Assembly: GCA_002479645.1 (NCBI GenBank)
Contig: DLOO01000045.1
Location: 1 to 5,437 of the forward strand
Reading direction: 5' to 3'
DNA from: Lachnoclostridium sp. UBA7482
Lineage (GTDB): Bacteria; Bacillota; Clostridia; Lachnospirales; Lachnospiraceae
Length of the DNA: 5,437 bases
Part shown: in pieces, positions 1-5,112 of the stretch
How the letters are laid out: each line of letters opens with the position of its first letter
Numbering within the stretch: the stretch's first letter is position 1
The notes under the pieces: model-generated
Databases searched by the model: none
What the model was told of the DNA's origin: nothing
What the model saw: the letters and a program-made list of their open reading frames with translations, nothing else
Program-made: the position numbers and the translations under genes

Positions 1-54
1 TCATGCAAGCATGGCTTTCATTCTTCCCGCATCCTCACTTTTGCCTTCGCGTAC

Positions 55-82
55 ATTATACCATATTTATCGAAGAACGCAA
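55..82 (-). promoter_or_regulatory. Leftward sigma-A promoter with extended -10, gene outside the window
   Basis: Read on the minus strand there is TTGCGT (77-82), a 16-bp spacer and a perfect TATAAT (55-60). The -10 box is preceded by TGG, so it is an extended -10 (TGnTATAAT). Transcription would start near position 48 and run off the left edge. The only start codons in the leader are an ATG at 19-21, whose frame closes after six codons at position 1, and an ATG at 2-4 that overlaps that stop. The gene served is therefore not visible. The boxes are seen directly; activity is inferred. Confidence 0.5.
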
Positions 83-102
83 GGGGGTAAATTTGGCGAA
101 AT

Positions 103-204
103 ATGAAATTCATCGGTATTATCATAGCGTGCGATATCCGAAGCGGCATCGGGCAGGAGGCGCCGGGCGTTTTACAGCAGGCTCTGTTCCGGCAGACGAG
201 TTGA
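103..204 (+). other. Short reading frame in the upstream intergenic stretch, possible gene remnant
   Basis: Positions 1-346 contain no convincing gene. The one frame that reads like protein is 33 codons from ATG at 103 to TGA at 202-204, beginning MKFIGIIIACDIRSGIGQ. The opening faintly resembles the N-terminus of dihydrofolate reductase (hydrophobic strand, Ala, Asp, then GIG), but the Trp/Pro substrate-loop residues expected next are absent and the frame closes. A GGGGG-type ribosome site at 82-88 is too far upstream (14 nt) for this ATG and better suits a TTG at 93, in another, less protein-like frame. It may be a decayed remnant or chance. No function is assigned. Confidence 0.12.
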
Positions 205-285
205 TACCGCCGGTCATTCCGGTACCGCAATAGGACATTACCGGGTTAAAGTCAGTGGGCAGACCGTTGATGGATAATCACAGTA

Positions 286-314
286 TTGCAAAACCAATAA
301 AAAACATGTAAAAT
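286..314 (+). promoter_or_regulatory. Sigma-A promoter of the AlkD/ABC unit
   Basis: TTGCAA (286-291), a 17-bp spacer and TAAAAT (309-314) make a good vegetative promoter. Initiation is expected near 321, giving a leader of about 26 nt that carries the ribosome site at 333-341 and the ATG at 347. This also argues against the in-frame upstream ATG at 323, which would lie almost at the transcript's 5' end. Confidence 0.6.
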
Positions 315-346
315 GAAACAAAATGAGAGGCCGGGAGGGAGAGTTT

Positions 347-1027
347 ATGAACATACCGGAAGAACTGTCTGCGCTCAGTGATCCGGAGTATCGGCAGTTT
401 CAGGCAAATCTGACGCCAACTGTTACGATCGAGCGGATGATAGGAGTTCGCGTCCCGGTTTTGCGGGAATTTGCACGAAAAATTCACGGAACGCCGGAGG
501 CGGAGGCATTTCTGCGGGAATTGCCGCACAAATACTATGATGAGAATAATTTGCACGCATTTTTGATTGAAAAAGAGAAACTGTTTGATAATTGTGCGAA
601 AAAAGTGGATAACTTTCTGCCATTTGTGGATAACTGGGCCACTTGTGACATGATGCGTCCGAAGGTTTTTGGGAAGCATTTGCCGGAATTGCTGCCGTAT
701 ATTCAGCGCTGGCTGGCTTCCGGCGAGACCTACACGGTTCGATATGGCATTGAAATGCTGATGAGCTTTTATCTGGACGAAGCATTTGCGACGGAGTATC
801 CGGCGTGGGTGGCGGCGGTAAAATCCGAAGAGTATTATGTCAATATGATGATTGCGTGGTATTTTGCTACAGCGCTTGCGAAGCAGTACGAAGCGGCGCT
901 GCCGTATCTTTTAGAGCATAAATTGTCGGTATGGGTTCACAATAAGACGATTCAAAAGGCGGTGGAGAGCCGGAGGATTGCGCCGAAACAGAAGGAATAC
1001 CTGCGAAGCCTGCGGCGAAAGGGGTAA
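347..1027 (+). CDS. AlkD-like DNA alkylation repair protein (HEAT-repeat DNA glycosylase family)
   Basis: The product is 226 residues, close to the usual AlkD length. AlkD enzymes are HEAT-like alpha-solenoid DNA glycosylases that remove N3- and N7-alkylated purines by trapping the distorted backbone rather than flipping the base into a pocket. The sequence is helical throughout. It carries the family's W-x3-D pair at Trp97/Asp101 (in VDNWATCD), matching the catalytic Trp/Asp of Bacillus cereus AlkD. An Arg at 132 (TVRYG) and Trp171 (NMMIAWYFATALAKQYE) are candidates for its other DNA-contacting Arg and Trp. The start at 347 is chosen over an in-frame ATG at 323 because GGGAGGGAG (333-341) sits just upstream of 347. 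The gene is followed after 72 nt by an ABC transporter pair with no terminator or good promoter between, so co-transcription is likely. Family membership is firm; the exact substrate is not, since many Clostridia paralogues are untested. Confidence 0.88.
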   Translation: MNIPEELSALSDPEYRQFQANLTPTVTIERMIGVRVPVLREFARKIHGTPEAEAFLRELPHKYYDENNLHAFLIEKEKLFDNCAKKVDNFLPFVDNWATCDMMRPKVFGKHLPELLPYIQRWLASGETYTVRYGIEMLMSFYLDEAFATEYPAWVAAVKSEEYYVNMMIAWYFATALAKQYEAALPYLLEHKLSVWVHNKTIQKAVESRRIAPKQKEYLRSLRRKG

Positions 1028-1099
1028 AGCGGTATACATGGCGGCGGAGAGCACGGTCTGCAATTATAAAAAGGGGTTAGGGAGCATAAGGAGAGAAGC

Positions 1100-2017
1100 A
1101 TGAAAATCATTGAAGTTGAGCATTTAACGAAAAAATACAAAGAGCATCTTGCGGTGGATGATATTTCGTTTTGGGTCGGGGAAGGCGAGCTGTTTGCATT
1201 TCTCGGGGAGAACGGAGCGGGGAAATCGACGACCATCAACATGCTGTGTACGATATTGCAGAAGACGGGCGGAAAGGCGACAATCTGCGGGCACGAGCTT
1301 GGCAGGGAGGACGACCTGATTCGTAGCAAAATCGGTATCGTATTCCAGAATTCTGTGTTGGACAGTAAGCTGACGGTTCGGGAGAATATGATGACCCGCG
1401 GCAGTTATTACGGTCTTTCCAAGGAAGAGATTAACAAGCGCTTACGGGAGTTCGAGGAGCATTTTGAGATGAAAGATATCTGGAACCGCCGATACGAAAA
1501 ACTCTCCGGGGGTCAGAGACGGCGCGTGGACATTATGCGTGCGCTGCTGCACGAGCCGCAGATTCTGTTTTTAGATGAGCCGACGACGGGACTTGACCCG
1601 AAGTCCAGAAAGCTGGTATGGGATTACATCAATTTCCTCCGTCAGAACAAGAAAATGACTATTTTCCTTACAACGCACTACATGGAAGAAACAAGGGATG
1701 CGGATCATGTCGTCATTCTGGATCATGGTAAAATTGTCTCAAGCGGTACGCCGGCGGAATTGAAGTCGAAGTACGCACCGGCGCGCTTCGTCTGGTATAC
1801 GGAGAAATCCGAAGAGGCAGAGGCGTTACTTGCGGTTCTTTCCAAGCGTAAGATTGCGCTTTCCTTTGAATATGAGGTGGATCATTATACCGTCAAAATC
1901 GAGGGCAGCATTACCGAATTTATCTACGAAAATCGGGAAAAAATTACAGATTGCGAAATTATCAAGGGAAGTATGGACGATGTGTTCCTGAATCTGACCG
2001 GAAGGGAGCTGAAGTGA
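1100..2017 (+). CDS. ABC transporter ATP-binding protein, DrrA-type (ABC-2 exporter)
   Basis: This 305-residue cytoplasmic ATPase energises an ABC-2 type exporter. All nucleotide-binding motifs are intact: Walker A GENGAGKST (36-44), Q-loop Gln83 in GIVFQNS, signature LSGGQ (135-139), Walker B ILFLDEP with the catalytic Glu160 (155-161), D-loop GLD (164-166) and switch His193 in LTTHYMEE. Residues about 215-305 form the extra C-terminal domain seen in DrrA/NatA-like ATPases of drug, lantibiotic and sodium exporters. The ribosome site AAGGAGAG (1088-1095) fixes the start. The stop codon overlaps the ATG of the permease (TGATG), indicating translational coupling and a dedicated pair. Drug or toxic-metabolite export is the usual role for this family, but the substrate cannot be read from the sequence. 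Confidence 0.93.
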   Translation: MKIIEVEHLTKKYKEHLAVDDISFWVGEGELFAFLGENGAGKSTTINMLCTILQKTGGKATICGHELGREDDLIRSKIGIVFQNSVLDSKLTVRENMMTRGSYYGLSKEEINKRLREFEEHFEMKDIWNRRYEKLSGGQRRRVDIMRALLHEPQILFLDEPTTGLDPKSRKLVWDYINFLRQNKKMTIFLTTHYMEETRDADHVVILDHGKIVSSGTPAELKSKYAPARFVWYTEKSEEAEALLAVLSKRKIALSFEYEVDHYTVKIEGSITEFIYENREKITDCEIIKGSMDDVFLNLTGRELK

Positions 2018-2928
2018 TGAAAGGATTTATCGGACTTACGAAGAGAAATTTGCTGATTTATTTTAAGGACGTGCAGACGGTGATTTTTTCGCTGCTGACC
2101 TCCATTATCGTCTTTATGCTGTATCTCCTGTTCTTAAAAGGTAATTATGTGGATTCTATCAAGAGCGTAATGGAGGGTCTTGAGGGGCTTGTTTCCGACG
2201 AGTCGGTGGAGATGGTGGTTGACGGATTTTTGCTTACGGGTATTCTCGGGTCGGCAATGATTACGGTTTCCTTTAACTGTTTGCAGACGATTGTAAAGGA
2301 TCGGGAAAATAAAATCGATTACGATATTTCCGCCACTCCGTTAAAACGATGGCAGATTATCCTTTCGTATTTTGTGTCCTCTACGCTGTCGGCGATTATT
2401 ATGACCGGCGTGATTCTGACCGTCGGGCTTTGGATTCTGCACGGAATGGGAGATCCGCATATCTCCTCGCAGATGATTCTTGCTGCATACGGAATTGTTG
2501 TGCTCGGCTCCATTTCGGCAACTGCGTTTTTCATGATTTTGATGCAGTTTTTCAAATCCACCTCGGCAAGCGGCGCGTTCTTCGGTATGCTGTCCGCCGC
2601 CGCCGGATTTGTCATCGGCGCGTACATGCCGATTTCGCAGTTCTCCGAAGCGATTCAGACGTTCTGTAATCTGGTTCCGGCGACGCATGCCACGGTTCTG
2701 ATGCGAAATGCGCTCTTAAATGGTTTGCTCGATCATGTCGATAAGGGAATCGGCGGTGTGGATAACGGGGTCTTCGTTGATTCGATGCGGGAAATTTTTT
2801 CCTTCAAGGCTGTGATGTTCGGGGAAAATGTTGGTATGAGTCAGTCGGTTCTTTACGTTGGCATTGCGACGTTGGTTTGTATCGTGGGAATGGTAATTGT
2901 TTATAATAAGACTTACAAGAGAAAATAG
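2017..2928 (+). CDS. ABC-2 type transporter permease (DrrB-like)
   Basis: This 303-residue integral membrane partner of the preceding ATPase has about six predicted membrane segments: roughly 20-40, 70-92, 114-141, 152-176, 186-206 and 278-297. Between segments 2 and 3 is a charged cytoplasmic loop (about 94-113, DRENKIDYD..ATPLKRW), the usual ATPase-coupling region of ABC-2 permeases. A long, probably extracytoplasmic loop of about 70 residues precedes the last segment and opens with NLVPATHA, typical of the family. The start at 2017 is chosen because it overlaps the ATPase stop and has GAAGGGAG (2001-2008) upstream. The in-frame ATG at 1951 lies deep in the ATPase gene and would add a polar, non-membrane leader. 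Two permease copies, or a homodimer, would be needed with the ATPase dimer; only one gene is present. Substrate unknown. Confidence 0.9.
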   Translation: MKGFIGLTKRNLLIYFKDVQTVIFSLLTSIIVFMLYLLFLKGNYVDSIKSVMEGLEGLVSDESVEMVVDGFLLTGILGSAMITVSFNCLQTIVKDRENKIDYDISATPLKRWQIILSYFVSSTLSAIIMTGVILTVGLWILHGMGDPHISSQMILAAYGIVVLGSISATAFFMILMQFFKSTSASGAFFGMLSAAAGFVIGAYMPISQFSEAIQTFCNLVPATHATVLMRNALLNGLLDHVDKGIGGVDNGVFVDSMREIFSFKAVMFGENVGMSQSVLYVGIATLVCIVGMVIVYNKTYKRK

Positions 2929-2944
2929 AAATTCGAGGATAACA

Positions 2945-2983
2945 GAGAATAGCTCCTACCGTAAAGAGGCAGGAGCTATTTTC
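2945..2983. terminator. Hairpin terminator between converging operons
   Basis: AATAGCTCCT (2948-2957) pairs perfectly with AGGAGCTATT (2971-2980). Three further pairs outward (one G-U) give a 13-bp stem with a 13-nt loop. It lies 16 nt after the permease stop and about 60 nt beyond the end of the converging minus-strand operon. The T run is short on the plus strand (ATTTTC) and poorer on the minus strand (ATTCTCTG), so it probably serves mainly the ABC operon and is weaker in the other direction. Confidence 0.7.
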
Positions 2984-3045
2984 AGACGCGGTAATTTTTA
3001 TACATCTTTGTTAAAGGTGTATGCGAAGAAGCCTTGAAACCGCTT

Positions 3046-3618
3046 TTATTGCAAGGAATATTCCTTAACTATCACTTTTTCATTTTTTTCGTTCGTTTCT
3101 GTAATATGAGCAAATGTTCCCGAGAGTTCAAAGCATTTGCCGTCATCCATGTAAAATGCGCAAATCGGCATGTTGCTTTCCACACCATAAACATCCGGAC
3201 CACCGGTAATTTCCAGTAGTTTCCACGACAATTCATTTGCGGCAGCGCTGTCTTTGGCAGAAGAAGCTTCCTTAAACATTGTGTCAAGATCTTCCATGGT
3301 AAGCTTTCTGCTCGATTCCGGCAGCTCCCCTAACAAATCTGCCATTTTGCGAATCGGCGCGATGACATTGGGGTGTTCTGTTCCCAACTGTGCTTTCATT
3401 TCGTCGGATGCTTCCCGCATGAATCGCTCATAAACAGCCAGATAATATTCTGAAGGTAGCTTGTACTTTTCCTGAAGCGTCTTTATTCTGTCAGCATTTT
3501 CAGAAGCCTTTTTTGATGATTCTTTACTGCCTGCTGCCAGGATAATACGTCCGCATACTCCCACGGCAAGGACACAAAGCATCACAGCGAGTACCGCAAC
3601 AATTCTTGTTTTTCTCAT
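3046..3618 (-). CDS. Hypothetical exported or membrane-anchored protein, partner of the upstream secreted protein
   Basis: I do not recognise this 190-residue protein. Its N-terminus (MRKTR followed by a hydrophobic stretch to about residue 29) is a signal peptide or single membrane anchor. The Cys at 22 lies in LAVGVC, which is not a proper lipobox, so a lipoprotein is unlikely. Residues about 31-140 are charged and helix-prone (many Lys, Glu, Ala). Residues about 145-190 look like beta strands with two Cys (NMPICAFYMDDGKCFEL) that could form a disulfide outside the cell. The ribosome site AAAGGAGGGGAG (3624-3635) is very strong and overlaps the TAA of the preceding gene, leaving 15 nt between the two frames, so the two are surely co-transcribed and perhaps coupled. 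A role as helper, inhibitor or surface partner of the secreted protein is a guess from context. Confidence 0.75.
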   Translation of the reverse strand: MRKTRIVAVLAVMLCVLAVGVCGRIILAAGSKESSKKASENADRIKTLQEKYKLPSEYYLAVYERFMREASDEMKAQLGTEHPNVIAPIRKMADLLGELPESSRKLTMEDLDTMFKEASSAKDSAAANELSWKLLEITGGPDVYGVESNMPICAFYMDDGKCFELSGTFAHITETNEKNEKVIVKEYSLQ

Positions 3619-3633
3619 AAGAACTCCCCTCCT

Positions 3634-4704
3634 TTAGGATTGTTTTGTTATATATAATGCATACGCATTATTTACACTATTATATTGCCATACATTGGTC
3701 CATGATTTGACCTTTACCTTGATATAATATTTTGTTGAAGCAGTGAGAGAAATAGATATATCTCCATCTCCTGTTGTATTTGTGTCGGAAATCAACAGCA
3801 CTCCTGACGAATCATAGATATATAAGTCTGAGTCAAAGGCGGCCTTTTCGCCTACACGTATTTTGTATGTTCCGCTTGTTGAAGGCGTGAAACTGAAGCA
3901 ATCTTCATCGCTGGAATAATCAAATCTACCGGTAGATGACCCATTTATTGCAGTCGATTTTTTAGGGCTGGATCCAGCGCAATCAGTTATTGAAAAAGAT
4001 GTTGATGTACTTGACAAAGAATGACCGTTTCTATGCGGATAATCAACAATTGCGCTTTTTTTAATCAAATAATATCTAGGAGTCACCGCATTATATCCGC
4101 CGTTCTGAACCACAGATGCGATATTGCTATCTGTTATTAGCTGTGGTGAGTTTCCTTTTGACATATTTGTTATATCTGTTTCTCCCGGTTTATGTGACCA
4201 ATATCCGTTAGAATGTCTCATGTAAAAATGAAAATCATAGAATAACTGTCCCCCATATTCAAACGCTCCAACAACCAATGCTATCTTTCGATATCCGGTT
4301 GGTACACTGGCCGAAGCAGTTGTTGAAATTATTGTCCACTCTGATCCCCATATACTGTTTAGGGATGAAAAATCGGCAAACATATTTGACTGAACAGCTG
4401 TGATAAAGTTGTTCGCATTTGTTATTGAATTGTACGATTGCATCAAACTCGAATAGGTAACTCCGTTGTTGGCAAATTCACCGGGTATCTGCCGGTACGC
4501 GCCATTATCCCAGACTTGAAGTTCCTTACTATATACCTGAATTGCATAACCATAGCAGTTCATTAATTTTTTTAAGTCATTATTATATACACTATTATCA
4601 CCGTAAGTGGAGTACACTCTGTCTGAAGGTACTGCGGCATATGCCCATGATACATTTAACATCATCATTACACTAATGATGATACATGCCCAACATTTTT
4701 TCAT
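3634..4704 (-). CDS. Secreted protein with Cys/His N-terminal domain (possible papain/NlpC-P60-like fold) and C-terminal PPC-like domain
   Basis: This 356-residue protein starts with a clear signal peptide: KK, hydrophobic core about 6-19, then WAYA-AV with cleavage near 23/24. Residues about 30-220 form a domain with Cys50 in MNCYGYAIQ, PGEF at 74-77, His159 in FYDFHFYMRH and WSHKPG at 169-174. A Cys in a helix start followed by a strand-borne aromatic-His pattern recalls papain-like and NlpC/P60-like enzymes. Similar Cys..FHFY..WSHKPG patterns occur in uncharacterised Firmicutes secreted proteins (from memory, not searched). Residues about 255-353 resemble a bacterial pre-peptidase C-terminal (PPC) domain: DEDCFSFTPSTSGTYKIRV, FDSDLYIYDSSG, ASTKYYIKV. 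PPC domains fold as extracellular beta sandwiches on secreted peptidases. The ribosome site GAGGGG (4710-4715) lies 5 nt before the ATG. A hydrolase acting on peptide or wall is plausible; it could equally be an inactive surface protein. The gene is more AT-rich than the ABC operon. Confidence 0.75.
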   Translation of the reverse strand: MKKCWACIIISVMMMLNVSWAYAAVPSDRVYSTYGDNSVYNNDLKKLMNCYGYAIQVYSKELQVWDNGAYRQIPGEFANNGVTYSSLMQSYNSITNANNFITAVQSNMFADFSSLNSIWGSEWTIISTTASASVPTGYRKIALVVGAFEYGGQLFYDFHFYMRHSNGYWSHKPGETDITNMSKGNSPQLITDSNIASVVQNGGYNAVTPRYYLIKKSAIVDYPHRNGHSLSSTSTSFSITDCAGSSPKKSTAINGSSTGRFDYSSDEDCFSFTPSTSGTYKIRVGEKAAFDSDLYIYDSSGVLLISDTNTTGDGDISISLTASTKYYIKVKVKSWTNVWQYNSVNNAYALYITKQS

Positions 4705-4768
4705 TATTACCCCTCTATACTTTCTTATTTATTTTGCACAGAAAAGCCTGTATTTTAGCCATTTGTGC

Positions 4769-4797
4769 AATGGTTTATAAAGTTACAACAATGTCAA
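4769..4797 (-). promoter_or_regulatory. Weak candidate promoter of the secreted-protein operon
   Basis: On the minus strand a perfect -35 box TTGACA (4792-4797) is followed at 17 bp by ACCATT (4769-4774), a poor -10 box. A TTATAA closer in (4775-4780) is too near to serve. Downstream in the leader are small dyads (CCATT/AATGG around 4760-4774 and ACAG/CTGT around 4739-4752). The -35 match is good, but the promoter as a whole is doubtful. The operon may instead be read from the promoter at 5084-5112. Confidence 0.25.
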
Positions 4798-4936
4798 AGC
4801 ATTTGATAATGGGCGAAAACTGTGTCATTTCTGGTTCAATGCACGTATGTTTCCAGTGAGTCCTAAATTCCTTCGTCCAGCCTACCCATAGTGGAGTGCC
4901 ACCTCTGCTCCATTCCTTAACTATAATTAAGCACAT
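4775..4936 (-). CDS. Doubtful 53-codon reading frame between the small ORF and the secreted-protein operon
   Basis: An ATG at 4934-4936 opens 53 codons ending TAA at 4775-4777, with a stretch reading KEWSRGGTPLWVGW. It has several Trp and Gly and looks less random than other frames here. It has no ribosome binding site (TATATTGAA precedes the ATG), and the same frame is open a few codons further upstream. It may be a fragment of a lost gene or part of a repeated intergenic sequence. No family is recognised. Confidence 0.15.
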   Translation of the reverse strand: MCLIIVKEWSRGGTPLWVGWTKEFRTHWKHTCIEPEMTQFSPIIKCFDIVVTL

Positions 4937-4968
4937 TTCAATATAAAAAACAATAGAAAAGCCTCAGA

Positions 4969-5052
4969 TTAGAAAAAGTTAAAAATTTTGTAACAAATAA
5001 AAACAGGGAAGCCCTCACGCTTCTGTGGCGGGTGTGAATTTTGATGAGCCAT
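4969..5052 (-). CDS. Small 27-residue ORF with strong expression signals (possible leader peptide or microprotein)
   Basis: This short frame starts MAHQNSHPPQKREGF and ends with the hydrophobic, aromatic tail FICYKIFNFF. Its ribosome site GAGGGAGG (5059-5066) is well placed, and a promoter with extended -10 lies about 30 nt further up, giving a compact promoter-leader-ATG arrangement that argues it is translated. The product has a polar Pro/His-rich half and a hydrophobic half too short for a normal membrane span. A terminator-like hairpin lies within its codons (about 4999-5025), which suggests either an attenuation leader or that the transcript mostly ends inside it. It could also be the broken start of a longer gene. 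No family recognised. Confidence 0.4.
   Translation of the reverse strand: MAHQNSHPPQKREGFPVFICYKIFNFF
4999..5025 (-). terminator. Terminator- or attenuator-like hairpin inside the small ORF
   Basis: On the minus strand GAAGC (5019-5023) pairs with GCTTC (5008-5012) around a 6-nt loop, with two outer pairs beyond a two-base bulge, and is followed by TTTTT (4999-5003). A mutually exclusive hairpin AGGG-CTT-CCCT also sits just before the T run. Two alternative stems next to a T run resemble an attenuator, but both stems are short. Confidence 0.35.
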
Positions 5053-5083
5053 GGTGTTCCTCCCTCAGTAATATTGTGCTAAG

Positions 5084-5112
5084 AGTATATCAGAAATGAA
5101 TTATCAATGCAA
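5084..5112 (-). promoter_or_regulatory. Sigma-A promoter with extended -10 for the small ORF
   Basis: Minus-strand TTGCAT (5107-5112), a 17-bp spacer and TATACT (5084-5089) preceded by TGA (extended -10). Transcription should begin near 5077, leaving a leader of about 25 nt before the ATG at 5052. It lies 28 bp from the left arm of the inverted repeat (5141-5162). Confidence 0.6.

Noticed and set aside
219..244. CCGGTA/TACCGG dyad as a terminator
   Set aside because: The stem is only 6 bp with a 14-nt loop and is not followed by a T run.
323..346. Upstream ATG at 323 as start of the AlkD-like gene
   Set aside because: It has no ribosome site and lies almost at the predicted transcript start, whereas 347 has GGGAGGGAG directly upstream.
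3034..3287. Reading frames overlapping the 190-residue gene in other frames
   Set aside because: They lie within a gene with a strong ribosome site and signal segment, lack their own signals, and have no recognisable composition.
3553..3558. Lipobox at Cys22 of the 190-residue protein
   Set aside because: The residues before the Cys (VGV) do not fit the L-[AST]-[GA]-C pattern, and the hydrophobic stretch continues past it.
4860..4920. T-box-like sequence (AGGTGGCACTCC on the minus strand)
   Set aside because: It does not match the T-box UGGNACC context well, no specifier hairpin or terminator follows, and no aminoacyl-tRNA or amino acid gene is downstream.
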